Below, piece by piece: positions 23,742 through 32,003 of a stretch of DNA of 43,886 nucleotides. This DNA is from Gallionella sp. Lineage in GTDB: Bacteria; Pseudomonadota; Gammaproteobacteria; Burkholderiales; Gallionellaceae. The notes beneath the pieces are model-generated. The model ran no database searches. It was not told where the DNA came from and saw only the letters and a program-made list of their open reading frames with translations. Location of the stretch: positions 1 through 43,886 of the forward strand of contig JAUSMR010000206.1 of assembly GCA_030645955.1 (NCBI GenBank). Direction: 5' to 3'. The position numbers and the translations under genes were made by a program. Within the stretch, counting starts at the first letter, position 1, and the number at the start of each line of letters is the position of its first letter.

Positions 23742-24425
23742 ATGAAGAAATCCACCTTGTTGGGCTTGCTGGTGCTGGTGATACGGCGCGATCTGGTGCT
23801 GGCGATGCGTCGCCGCGCGGATGTGCTTACCACGCTGATTTTTTTTGTGATGGTGGTCAGCCTGTTTCCGCTGGGTGTCGGGCCGGAAATGAGCATGCTG
23901 CGCAAGATGGCTCCGGGTGTGCTGTGGGTGGCGGCACTGTTGTCTTCGATGTTGTCGCTGGGGCGGTTGTTCTCGGCCGACTATCTGGATGGCACACTGG
24001 AACAAATGATGCTGGCGCCGCAGTCGCTGTCGATGCTGGTGCTGGGCAAGATGACGGCGCACTGGATGGTGTCCGGTTTGCCGCTGGTGTTGATGGCTCC
24101 GGTGCTGGGTTTGCAGTTCGATATGCCGGTGCAGGCGCTTGGTGTATTGATTATTGGCCTGCTGCTGGGAACGCCGGTACTGAGCATGGTCGGTGCGATC
24201 GGCGCGGCGTTGACGCTGGGCTTGCGCGGTGGCGGGGTGCTGTTGTCGCTGCTGGTGTTGCCGCTGTGCATCCCGGTGCTGATTTTCGGTACCGGGGCGG
24301 TCGAAGCGGTATCAACCGGATTAAGTGTGGCGTCCCACCTGTCCTTGTTGGGAGCTTTGCTGGTGTTTGCCCTGGTATGCACGCCGTGGGTAACGGCGCA
24401 GGCGTTACGTATTTCGATGGAGTAG
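23742..24425 (+). CDS. ccmB: Heme exporter membrane protein CcmB
   Basis: A 227-residue polytopic inner-membrane protein with six predicted TM segments (for example LTTLIFFVMVVSLFPLGVG, VLWVAALLSSMLSLGRLF, ALGVLIIGLLLGTPVLSMV). The family segment LFSADYLDGTLEQMMLAPQSL is present around residues 75-95. It partners CcmA in the ABC-type complex acting on CcmC-CcmE. It lies 30 nt downstream of ccmA. A palindromic repeat separates it from ccmC. Confidence 0.95.
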   Translation: MKKSTLLGLLVLVIRRDLVLAMRRRADVLTTLIFFVMVVSLFPLGVGPEMSMLRKMAPGVLWVAALLSSMLSLGRLFSADYLDGTLEQMMLAPQSLSMLVLGKMTAHWMVSGLPLVLMAPVLGLQFDMPVQALGVLIIGLLLGTPVLSMVGAIGAALTLGLRGGGVLLSLLVLPLCIPVLIFGTGAVEAVSTGLSVASHLSLLGALLVFALVCTPWVTAQALRISME

Positions 24426-24459
24426 TGGAGTAAATATCTTTAAAAGCAGCAATAGTTAT

Positions 24460-24510
24460 GTAGGGTGCATTCCATGCACCATTGCTATTGGTGCATGAAA
24501 TGCACCCTAC
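24460..24510. repeat. GTAGGGTGCATT palindrome between ccmB and ccmC
   Basis: A near-perfect inverted repeat: GTAGGGTGCATTCCATGCACC ... GGTGCATGAAATGCACCCTAC, written here as arms around ATTGCTATT. A sister copy is at 30333-30384 just after the operon, and both are followed by similar A/T-rich flanks (GATATTCAACTTTTGATT and AATATTTCACTATTGATT). Confidence 0.85.
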
Positions 24511-24546
24511 GATATTCAACTTTTGATTTAGAAATGGAATAACAAG

Positions 24547-25284
24547 TTGGCAATAAACTGGTTTAAATATTCTGCTCCGACGAACTTTTATGGCTTGGCC
24601 GGGAAACTGATTCCGTGGTTTGCGCTTTCCGCCGCTATCCTGTTTGCCATCGGGTTATATATCGGCTTTGTGGTCGCGCCGGTGGATGCCCAGCAGGGTG
24701 AGTTTTACCGCATTATTTTCATTCATGTGCCGTCTTCCATTTTGTCCATGTTTCTGTACCTGGTTATGGCGGGTTACGCGGCGCTGGGGTTGATTTTCAA
24801 TACCCGCTTGTCGGCCATGATGGCCACCGCCATCGCGCCCACCGGCGCGCTGTTCGCCTTTATTTCATTGTGGACCGGCGCATTGTGGGGCAAGCCGATG
24901 TGGGGTGCGTGGTGGGTATGGGATGCGCGCCTGACTTCCGAACTCATCCTGCTGTTCCTGTATCTGGGTTTCATCGCGCTGCACGCATCGATTGACGACC
25001 CGCGCCGCGCCGACCGCGCCAGCGCATTGCTGGCGATTGTGGGCTCGGTGAATGTGCCGATCATTTATTTTTCGGTGAAATGGTGGAATACCCTGCATCA
25101 GGGTTCGACCATAAAATTCACCGGCACTTCCATGCATATTGCGATGCAGCAGGCCATGTTCACCATGCTGGCGGCCTGCTGGCTGTATGCGATTGCGGTG
25201 GTGCTGGCGCGGGTGCGCAGCATCATCCTGGAGCGTGAACGGCATACCAAATGGGTAACAGAATTGCCGGAGATGCAGCAATGA
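24547..25284 (+). CDS. ccmC: Heme-handling membrane protein CcmC
   Basis: A 245-residue protein with six TM segments that attaches heme to CcmE. The heme-binding tryptophan-rich motif WGAWWVWDARLTSELILLFLYLG is at about residues 119-141, with flanking periplasmic histidines in IFIHVPSS and WWNTLHQGS. The start is TTG at 24547; the first in-frame ATG would remove the first TM segment, so TTG is required. Only a weak GGAAT precedes it, and the palindromic repeat lies just upstream. The stop overlaps the ccmD ATG. Confidence 0.95.
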   Translation: MAINWFKYSAPTNFYGLAGKLIPWFALSAAILFAIGLYIGFVVAPVDAQQGEFYRIIFIHVPSSILSMFLYLVMAGYAALGLIFNTRLSAMMATAIAPTGALFAFISLWTGALWGKPMWGAWWVWDARLTSELILLFLYLGFIALHASIDDPRRADRASALLAIVGSVNVPIIYFSVKWWNTLHQGSTIKFTGTSMHIAMQQAMFTMLAACWLYAIAVVLARVRSIILERERHTKWVTELPEMQQ

Positions 25285-25463
25285 TCGGCCTGGATATCTG
25301 GATGAGAGAAAATCCGCTGACTTATATCTGGCTGGGATCTTATGCCGTTGCGCTGCTCATTTTTGCGATTGAGATTGCGATGGTGATACACAAGAGAAAA
25401 ATTACCTTGCAGCAGGTGCGCCTGATGCGTGATGCGGAAGATGAAGCCGGAGACGAGAGATAA
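25281..25463 (+). CDS. ccmD: Heme exporter protein CcmD
   Basis: A 60-residue single-TM protein (YIWLGSYAVALLIFAIEIAMVIHKRK) followed by a charged cytoplasmic tail, typical of CcmD. It stabilises the CcmC-CcmE interaction and is needed for release of holo-CcmE. Its ATG overlaps the ccmC stop (ATGA) and its stop is 1 nt before ccmE, so the three are translationally linked. Confidence 0.93.
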   Translation: MIGLDIWMRENPLTYIWLGSYAVALLIFAIEIAMVIHKRKITLQQVRLMRDAEDEAGDER

Positions 25464-25464
25464 C

Positions 25465-25950
25465 ATGAAACCCCGCCAGAAAAGATTTGTTTTTATCGCC
25501 GTTGCCGTCGCCGCATTGGCTTTGGTCGTCGGCCTGGTGTTAAACGCATTGGACAAGAACGTCAGCCTGTATTTCACCCCGACCCAGGTGTTTAACAATG
25601 AAGCCCCGTACGGGCGCAGCTTCCGCATCGGCGGCCTGGTCGAGGAAGGCAGCGTGAAGCGCCAAACGGACGGTTTGACGGTGAATTTCGTGATTACCGA
25701 CCAGCATAAAAGCATCCCGGTCGTATTCAAAGGCATCCTGCCGGACTTGTTCAAGGAAGGCAAGGGCGTGGTCGCGCAGGGCAAGGTCGAGGCTGATGGC
25801 GTGATGCACGCCGAAGAAGTGCTGGCCAAGCACGACGAGAACTATATGCCGCCCGAGGCAGTCGACGCACTGAAGAAAGGCGAGGCCGCGAAAGCTTCCG
25901 CCGCTGCGGCAACCCCGGCAAGCGCACCCGCAGCATCCGCTGCTCAATAA
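25465..25950 (+). CDS. ccmE: Heme chaperone CcmE
   Basis: A 161-residue membrane-anchored periplasmic protein that carries heme covalently on a histidine and delivers it to CcmF. An N-terminal TM segment (FVFIAVAVAALALVVGLVL) precedes an OB-fold. The heme-attachment site is in LAKHDENYMPPE near residue 122, with the conserved HxxxY arrangement. The C-terminus is an Ala-rich tail. The ATG at 25465 is preferred to the earlier in-frame ATG at 25429, which lies inside ccmD. Confidence 0.96.
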   Translation: MKPRQKRFVFIAVAVAALALVVGLVLNALDKNVSLYFTPTQVFNNEAPYGRSFRIGGLVEEGSVKRQTDGLTVNFVITDQHKSIPVVFKGILPDLFKEGKGVVAQGKVEADGVMHAEEVLAKHDENYMPPEAVDALKKGEAAKASAAAATPASAPAASAAQ

Positions 25951-25967
25951 TTTTTGAAGGTATTGGT

Positions 25968-27965
25968 ATGATTCCTGAGATTGGACATTTTGCTTTGATC
26001 GTGGCCCTGTTCCTGGCAGTTTGCCTGGGCGCATTGCCGATTATCGGTGCGGCACGGAATAACCCGGTATTGATGGGCACTGCCCGCCCGCTGGCGCACG
26101 GCCAGTTTGTATTTCTTACCATTGCATTCGGTTGCCTGACTTACGCATTCGTCGTCAACGATTTCTCCGTGCTGTATGTCGCGCAGCATTCCAATTCCCA
26201 GCTTCCCGTCGCATATCGGGTAGCCGCCGTGTGGGGCGGGCACGAAGGCTCGCTGTTGCTGTGGGCATTCCTTCTGGCCGGATGGACATTGGCCGTCGCA
26301 GTATTCAGCAAACATCTGCCGGAAGAAATGGTGGCGCGCGTGCTGGGTGTGATGGGGCTGGTCGCGGTAGGTTTTCTGTTGTTCATGCTGCTCACCTCAA
26401 ATCCGTTCGACCGCCTGCTGCCCGCCGCTGCCGACGGGCGCGACCTGAATCCGTTGCTGCAGGATCCGGGATTGGTGATCCATCCGCCGATGCTGTACAT
26501 GGGCTATGTGGGTTTTTCGGTGGCTTTCGCATTCGCCATCGCCGCGCTGCTGGGCGGCAGAATGGATGCCACCTGGGCGCGCTGGTCGCGCCCGTGGACG
26601 ACCGTGGCATGGGTGTTCATGACCGGCGGCATCGCGCTGGGTAGCTGGTGGGCCTATTACGAATTGGGCTGGGGCGGCTGGTGGTTCTGGGATCCGGTGG
26701 AGAACGCCTCGTTCATGCCATGGCTGGTCGGCACCGCGCTGATCCATTCGCTGGCGGTTACCGAAAAGCGCGGCGCGTTCAAAAGCTGGACGTTGCTGCT
26801 GGCAATAGCGGCATTCTCATTGAGCCTGATGGGCACCTTCCTGGTGCGTTCCGGCGTGCTGACCTCGGTGCATGCATTTGCCACCGATCCCAAGCGCGGT
26901 ATTTTTATCCTGTCTTTTCTGGTAATCGTGATTGGCGCGTCGCTGTTGCTGTTCGCGTGGCGCGCGCCAAAAATCGGCCTGGGTGGCAAGTTTGAATTGC
27001 TGTCGCGTGAATCGCTGTTGCTGTCGAATAACGTGCTGTTGTCGGTCGCTGCGGCCTCGGTGTTTATCGGCACGCTTTATCCGCTGTTCATGGACGCACT
27101 CGGTCAAGGCAAGCTGTCGGTCGGCCCGCCGTATTTTCATGCGGTGTTCGTGCCGCTGATGGTGCCGATGGTGTTGATGATGGGTTTGGGGCCGCTGGCG
27201 CGCTGGAAAAGAATCGGTGCGCTGGAATTGGCAAAGCGCGTGCGCTGGGCATTTGCCGGCGCGTTGCTGCTCGCGCTGCTGTTGCCGCTGGCGATGGGTA
27301 AATGGACTGCCATGATTGCGCTGGGTTTTCTGCTGGCGTTCTGGATTATTGCCTCGGCGATATTAAGCCTGCGCGAACGGCTGACCGGACATGGTGGTTT
27401 TATGAAGCGAGCACGCGGCCAATCGCTGAGCTATTACGGTATGCAGTTTGCGCATCTCGGCGTGGCGGTGTTTATCATCGGTGTGACGATGGTAAAAGGC
27501 TACGAAACCGAGCGCGATGTGCGCATGGATGTCGGCGATACGGTGCAGGCAGGCGGCTACGAATTCCGCTTTAACGGCGTCACGGATACACAAGGTCCCA
27601 ATTATACAGCCGGGCAAGGACGCGTTTCAGTCAGCAAGGATAGCAAACTGGTCACCGAGTTGTTCCCGGAAAAACGCCAATACAACGCATCCGGCATGCC
27701 AATGACAGAAGCGGCGATCGATACTGGCTGGCTGGGCGATTTGTACGTGTCGCTGGGCGAACCGATACCGGACGGCAAGGGGGCATGGGCGGTGCGCGTC
27801 TATATCAAGCCGTTTGTGGACTGGATCTGGGCGGGATGCCTGTTGATGGCGCTGGGCGGCGTGCTGGCAGTCAGCGATCGCCGTTACCGCATCCACAGGA
27901 AAAAACATGCTAGCGATAAGATCAGCGCGACCAATGCAATGGCTCTGGAGGGCAAAGCGTCATGA
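25968..27965 (+). CDS. ccmF: Cytochrome c heme lyase subunit CcmF
   Basis: A 665-residue polytopic protein with the WWD-type heme-binding motif WGGWWFWDPVENASFMPWL around residues 236-254, and the motif VWGGHEGSLLLW near residue 85. It contains many TM segments and a C-terminal periplasmic domain before a last TM (WIWAGCLLMALGGVLAVS). CcmF reduces holo-CcmE and, with CcmH/CcmI, ligates heme to CxxCH. In this window its most obvious client is the ten-heme cytochrome. It overlaps ccmG by 4 nt. Confidence 0.97.
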   Translation: MIPEIGHFALIVALFLAVCLGALPIIGAARNNPVLMGTARPLAHGQFVFLTIAFGCLTYAFVVNDFSVLYVAQHSNSQLPVAYRVAAVWGGHEGSLLLWAFLLAGWTLAVAVFSKHLPEEMVARVLGVMGLVAVGFLLFMLLTSNPFDRLLPAAADGRDLNPLLQDPGLVIHPPMLYMGYVGFSVAFAFAIAALLGGRMDATWARWSRPWTTVAWVFMTGGIALGSWWAYYELGWGGWWFWDPVENASFMPWLVGTALIHSLAVTEKRGAFKSWTLLLAIAAFSLSLMGTFLVRSGVLTSVHAFATDPKRGIFILSFLVIVIGASLLLFAWRAPKIGLGGKFELLSRESLLLSNNVLLSVAAASVFIGTLYPLFMDALGQGKLSVGPPYFHAVFVPLMVPMVLMMGLGPLARWKRIGALELAKRVRWAFAGALLLALLLPLAMGKWTAMIALGFLLAFWIIASAILSLRERLTGHGGFMKRARGQSLSYYGMQFAHLGVAVFIIGVTMVKGYETERDVRMDVGDTVQAGGYEFRFNGVTDTQGPNYTAGQGRVSVSKDSKLVTELFPEKRQYNASGMPMTEAAIDTGWLGDLYVSLGEPIPDGKGAWAVRVYIKPFVDWIWAGCLLMALGGVLAVSDRRYRIHRKKHASDKISATNAMALEGKAS

Positions 27966-28489
27966 TGCGCTTCATACTCCCGTTTATAGTTTTCATGATC
28001 ATGGCGGCTTTCATGTATGTCGGTCTGAGTCTGAATCCGCACGAAGTGCCGTCGCCGCTGATCGGGAAAGCGGCACCCGCGTTTACGCTGCCGCAGTTGC
28101 ATGAGCCGGCCAAACAGTTTTCAACGCAGGACATGAAGGGCAAAGTCTGGTTGTTCAATGTGTGGGCATCGTGGTGCACGGCTTGCGAGAGTGAGCACGA
28201 GGTGCTGATGGAGTTATCGCGCCAGAATCTTGTGCCGATTTACGGCATGGACTACAAGGACAAGCGGGAAGACGGGGAGGCGTGGCTGCGCCAGCGTGGC
28301 AATCCCTACGCCCTGGTCGTGTCCGATGCCGAAGGCAGAGTCGGTATCGATTACGGCGTATACGGTGTGCCGGAAACCTATGTGATCGATAAACTGGGCG
28401 TCATTCAGTACAAACAGATTGGTCCGGTGACGCCTCAAAACTTGAGCGAAAAAATCCTTCCGCTGATAAAGGAGTTGCAAGCCAAATGA
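27962..28489 (+). CDS. ccmG: Thiol:disulfide interchange protein CcmG/DsbE
   Basis: A 175-residue membrane-anchored thioredoxin-fold protein. N-terminal TM (FILPFIVFMIMAAFMYVGL), active site WCTAC in NVWASWCTACESEH, and the acidic family insertion YGMDYKDKREDGEAWL with the cis-proline loop GVYGVPETYVID. It keeps apocytochrome CxxCH thiols or CcmH reduced in the periplasm. It overlaps ccmF and ccmH by 4 nt each (ATGA). Confidence 0.96.
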   Translation: MMRFILPFIVFMIMAAFMYVGLSLNPHEVPSPLIGKAAPAFTLPQLHEPAKQFSTQDMKGKVWLFNVWASWCTACESEHEVLMELSRQNLVPIYGMDYKDKREDGEAWLRQRGNPYALVVSDAEGRVGIDYGVYGVPETYVIDKLGVIQYKQIGPVTPQNLSEKILPLIKELQAK

Positions 28490-28953
28490 AGTACTTGTTG
28501 ATATTGCTGGTGTGCCTGCTGCCGGTTTATTCACACGCCGGCCAAGCAACAGACATGGCTGCCGACCCGGTGCTGGAAAAGCGCATGATAGGTTTGGCGG
28601 AAAATCTTCGTTGTCTGGTTTGCCAGAATGAATCGCTGGCCAGTTCGCATGCCGAACTTGCCGAAGACCTGCGCCGCGAAGTGCGCGAGCAAATGCAGAA
28701 AGGCTTGAGCGATCAGGAAATAATCGATTACCTGGTTTCCCGTTATGGCGATTTTGTGCTGTATGACCCGCCGGTAAAAAAATACACGCTGGTTCTCTGG
28801 TTCGGCCCGTTCGTGCTGCTGCTGCTGGGCGGCGGCGTGCTGATTTACCAGCTGCGCAAACGCAAGAGCCTGATTGTGGAAACCGAGCTGTCCGATGAAG
28901 ACGCACAGCGTGCCGCTGCCTTATTGAACGAGACCAAAGATACCCAAGCATGA
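28486..28953 (+). CDS. ccmH: Cytochrome c maturation protein CcmH
   Basis: A 155-residue protein with signal peptide (MKYLLILLVCLLPVYSHA), the redox motif LRCLVCQN (CxxC) at about residues 41-48 in a three-helix domain, and a C-terminal TM (LVLWFGPFVLLLLGGGVLIYQL). It is the short form, with the TPR part encoded separately as ccmI. It handles apocytochrome thiols at the heme lyase. Confidence 0.96.
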   Translation: MKYLLILLVCLLPVYSHAGQATDMAADPVLEKRMIGLAENLRCLVCQNESLASSHAELAEDLRREVREQMQKGLSDQEIIDYLVSRYGDFVLYDPPVKKYTLVLWFGPFVLLLLGGGVLIYQLRKRKSLIVETELSDEDAQRAAALLNETKDTQA

Positions 28954-30206
28954 TTTTATTCCTGATAGCCTGTGCGGTGCTGCTGATCGTGGCGCTGTTG
29001 TTTGTGGTGTTGCCATTGTGGTTCAAATCCGGCAACTATAACAATGTGCTGCGCGATGAAGCCAATCTTGAGATTCTGCGCGACCAGTCGGCAGAACTCG
29101 AAGCCGACCTGCTCAACGGCCTGCTGACACAGGATGCCTACGAACAAGGCAAACGCGAGCTGCAGGCGCGCCTGCTGGATGAAGTTAAAACCTCTGAATC
29201 ACCCGCCAGCACCCCGCGCAATCCGGCAAAAATATTAGCGCTTCTGCTGGCGGTGCTGCTGCCGGTTGCCAGTGTGTTGCTGTATATCAAGATTGGCAAT
29301 ATTGATGCTTTGCTGCCGCAGCAGCAAAGTGGGGCTGCGGAAGGTTTTGGCGTATTGCGTTCCGAAGCCGCGCTGCAAGAACTGGAAAAAAAGCTGGAGC
29401 AACAGCCGGAAAACCCCGACGGATGGTGGGTGTTGGCACGGTCATACAGTGAGATGCAACGTTTTCCCGATGCGGTGCGCGCCTTTGAACAACTCGTCAA
29501 ACTGGTACCCAACGAAGCGCAACTTTGGGCATCCTATGCCGATGTTTATGCGATGAACAATAACCGGTCGCTGCTGGGCGAACCAACCAGGTTTCTCGAC
29601 AAAGCGCTGGAACTGGATGGCAACAACACTTTTGCACTGGCATTGTCAGGCTCTGCCGCGATGGAGCGTGGCGATTACGCTGCGGCGATCACCCATTGGG
29701 AAAATCTTCTAAATCTGGTGCCGTCGGACAAAGCCGAAATGCAGATGATCCGCGACGGTATCAAGCAGGCACGGGAATTCCTGGCGAAGCAAAAGGGCGG
29801 CAAGGAAAAGCTGGCGCAACTGTCATCTGACAAAGGATCCAAAAACCCCGCAGCCGACCCTGCGGTAACGATTACCGGCAAGGTTTCGATAAGCCCTGCA
29901 TTGGCCGGCAAAGTTGCACAGACCGATACCTTATTCATCTTTGCGCGTGCTGCAAAAGGCCCGAAATTGCCGCTCGCCGTATTGCGCAAACAAGTGAAAG
30001 ATTTGCCGCTTCAATTTACATTGGACGACAGCCTGGCGATGCAACCGCAAATGGGAATTTCCAATTTCGATCAGGTTGTGGTGCTGGCACGCGTGTCAAA
30101 ATCCGGCAACGCGACAGTGCAATCCGGCGATCTGGAAGGATCAACGGGGGCTATCAAAACTGGCACCAAAGGATTGAATATAGTGATTGACTCAGTCGTT
30201 CCGTAA
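28950..30206 (+). CDS. ccmI: Apocytochrome chaperone CcmI
   Basis: A 418-residue protein that recruits apocytochrome c C-termini to CcmFH. Domain order: N-terminal TM (MILFLIACAVLLIVALLFVVLPLWF), a cytoplasmic coiled loop (EILRDQSAELEADLLNGLL), a second TM near residue 92, TPR repeats (~130-260: PDGWWVLARSYSEMQRFPDAVRAFEQLVKLVPNEAQLWASYAD quoted in part), and a C-terminal beta-domain (~310-418: VSISPALAGKV, TLFIFARAAKGPKLPLAVLR). It closes the operon; a strong terminator follows after 19 nt. Confidence 0.93.
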   Translation: MILFLIACAVLLIVALLFVVLPLWFKSGNYNNVLRDEANLEILRDQSAELEADLLNGLLTQDAYEQGKRELQARLLDEVKTSESPASTPRNPAKILALLLAVLLPVASVLLYIKIGNIDALLPQQQSGAAEGFGVLRSEAALQELEKKLEQQPENPDGWWVLARSYSEMQRFPDAVRAFEQLVKLVPNEAQLWASYADVYAMNNNRSLLGEPTRFLDKALELDGNNTFALALSGSAAMERGDYAAAITHWENLLNLVPSDKAEMQMIRDGIKQAREFLAKQKGGKEKLAQLSSDKGSKNPAADPAVTITGKVSISPALAGKVAQTDTLFIFARAAKGPKLPLAVLRKQVKDLPLQFTLDDSLAMQPQMGISNFDQVVVLARVSKSGNATVQSGDLEGSTGAIKTGTKGLNIVIDSVVP

Positions 30207-30225
30207 TCGGTGGTTTGCCTTAACG

Positions 30226-30258
30226 CGGCGTCTGGTCGAAGGATCAGACGCCGTTTTT
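30226..30258 (+). terminator. Rho-independent terminator after ccmI
   Basis: The 9-bp stem CGGCGTCTG / CAGACGCCG is followed by TTTTT, 19 nt after the ccmI stop. It marks the end of the ccm operon. Confidence 0.92.
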
Positions 30259-30332
30259 ATTTGCCCGGGCAATAATTCTTAATTTACATGCCACGATGGA
30301 TTTGATCGTTGGCTGGTCACATTCATAAATTC

Positions 30333-30384
30333 GTAGGGTGCGTTCTACGCACCAGATAGTAATGGTGCGTAGAACGCACCCTAC
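30333..30384. repeat. GTAGGGTGCGTT palindrome after the ccm operon
   Basis: Inverted arms GTAGGGTGCGTTCTACGCACC and GGTGCGTAGAACGCACCCTAC surround AGATAGTAAT. It is a sister of 24460-24510. The 302-bp gap 30207-30508 otherwise holds the ccm terminator and no gene. Confidence 0.85.
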
Positions 30385-30508
30385 AATATTTCACTATTGA
30401 TTGAGAAATGAAATTACCCCTGATCCGGCTGTTTTTTTGCCAGCCTGGTCAGATGGTTTCATAATGCCGATAGGCGTGGCAGCAGAAACCGCTCTGGTAT
30501 GGGAGTCT

Positions 30509-30949
30509 TCAACAAGTCTTGGCCTTGCGGCATGACGCGAGTGCGGGAGCCGCCGAAGCGAGCGGGCGGTTTTCACTGGCCCAGGCGCGTATCCCTTGTT
30601 TGACGTTGTAAACCTTTGCGTAGCCTTGTTTAGAGAGGAACTGGCTTGCGGCCCTGGTGCGACCGCCACTGTGGCACATGACGATCACTGGATCACCGGG
30701 CTTGGCAATGGCCTTTACCTTTTCCAGCCACGCGGCCGGATCAGAATTGCCGTGCTCGTCGAACAACGTCAGCAGGCGGCTGCCCGGCACGATGCCGGTT
30801 TCTTCCCATTCAGGGGCGGTGCGGATATCGATTACAGGCACCCCTGAGGATGATAGCGATGCCAGTTGAGCGTTATCGATGTCAATGATTTCTGCGCGGG
30901 CGCTGGAAGCCGAGATAAGGATGAGGCACGTAAAAAGGAAGCGGAGCAT
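30509..30949 (-). CDS. Periplasmic rhodanese-like sulfurtransferase
   Basis: A 146-residue protein with a signal peptide (MLRFLFTCLILISASSARA) and a single rhodanese domain: VPVIDIRTAPEWEETGIVPGS near residues 37-57 and the active-site loop VIVMCHSGGRTRAA with catalytic Cys about residue 91. Such proteins move sulfane sulfur, and an exported one near sulfur-oxidation genes would fit that chemistry. The natural donor is unknown. Two C-terminal cysteines (ASCRKAKTC) are unusual. The ATG at 30949 has AAGGA about 10 nt upstream. Confidence 0.9.
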   Translation of the reverse strand: MLRFLFTCLILISASSARAEIIDIDNAQLASLSSSGVPVIDIRTAPEWEETGIVPGSRLLTLFDEHGNSDPAAWLEKVKAIAKPGDPVIVMCHSGGRTRAASQFLSKQGYAKVYNVKQGIRAWASENRPLASAAPALASCRKAKTC

Positions 30950-31108
30950 GGAGTTAAATCCTTAATGTTAAGGTAGCGATAATTATTCAAATCAGGCCGT
31001 GGTTGTTAACATTAAATCGGCAACAACCACACTCATCGACTGAATTGAACGGTAAGAGTTCCATCAAGGTTTTTGTATTTCCAGAGATCAACGAGCGTGG
31101 CTTTGCGC

Positions 31109-31672
31109 CTAGAGTGGTTTGCGCACACTGATTGCGCCGCGGATCTGGCCTGCAGAGTATCCGGTAGCACGATCATTGGGGTAGAGCTGACTGAGAGCGG
31201 ACTTAACGGCGGGGCTGAGCTGATCCGCGGGACCGTGGCAACTGAGGCAGAGCGGTTGCACCGGCAGCGCTTTAACGTAGCGGAATTCATTGCCAACCTT
31301 CTCGCCTTTTTCAAGTTGTGCAGGCGGCTCTCCGGCAGCGGCGCGCTTGTCGAAATCTTCCAGAGCGGCTTTTTCCCATGCATCGGGAATCGCGCGGGCC
31401 TCATTGCGTGGCTTGAGACTGACGCGTTTGATCTTCCAGCCGGTCTGCTGGGATATCTCGCCGGCCATTTTCGGCGCCATGTCCCTGCAGACGGGGATCG
31501 CACCTTCGGGACCTGATTTGCTGATTTCTTCCTGCAGGACGGCCAGCAGCTTGGGCGGCAACATTGTTGCCACCTTGCGCGCTTCGCCCAACAGGGCGTC
31601 GTCGCCGGCGTTGGCGAGCGTGGTAACGAATGGGGCGATCAGAGCGGCAGCAGCTATCAGTAGTGTTTTCAT
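31109..31672 (-). CDS. Tll0287-like (DUF3365) monoheme periplasmic protein
   Basis: A 187-residue protein with signal peptide (MKTLLIAAAALIAPFVTTLANA) and one CxxCH motif, CLSCHGPADQL, around residue 142. The preceding region AIPVCRDMAPKMAGEISQQTGWKIKRVSLKPRNEAR and ending ATGYSAGQIRGAISVRKPL match the Tll0287-like heme-binding domain (DUF3365), which has a PAS-like fold and is proposed to sense redox or gas state or act as an electron carrier. It is a client of the Ccm system. The ATG has AAGGAA at 8-nt spacing. Confidence 0.9.
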   Translation of the reverse strand: MKTLLIAAAALIAPFVTTLANAGDDALLGEARKVATMLPPKLLAVLQEEISKSGPEGAIPVCRDMAPKMAGEISQQTGWKIKRVSLKPRNEARAIPDAWEKAALEDFDKRAAAGEPPAQLEKGEKVGNEFRYVKALPVQPLCLSCHGPADQLSPAVKSALSQLYPNDRATGYSAGQIRGAISVRKPL

Positions 31673-32003
31673 GCAATATTCCTTATGGTAGTTAAAGGGA
31701 TGAATCAGGGCAGCAGATACCTTGTTGTTAATGCGAATAAATTCGCACCTACAAAACCGCCAGCCGCTTTTTGAGTATATTGATTAACCTCTTCATAAAC
31801 GACTGCGTCGAGTTGATCTTTTCGCTGGCTATCGTATGGTTTATCAATTGTGAAGGTTAGGCGGTTCAGCAGCGGTTGTATGTGACATTGATCACACACA
31901 TGACGCGAACGGCGGGCTGTTCTATTTTGCGGCGTTTCACTCGAGGCGCGCATACTGCGGCGCTGCTTAGAGCAAGCTTCACCACAGTCGATTCAGTCCC
32001 GCC
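31673..32003. other. Gap between the DUF3365 and YkgJ genes
   Basis: No gene is accepted here. A REP-like palindrome GCGAATAAATTCGC lies at about 31733-31746. A 16-mer TGTGACATTGATCACA (31881-31896) matches the CRP-type consensus TGTGA-N6-TCACA. On the minus strand the same bases read as Cys-Asp-Gln-Cys-His in a short frame with no signal peptide, so either reading could be chance. Confidence 0.45.

Noticed and set aside
30394..30669. A 91-codon minus-strand frame overlapping the end of the rhodanese gene
   Set aside because: It is out of frame with the rhodanese gene, runs into the palindromic repeat, and has no recognisable features.
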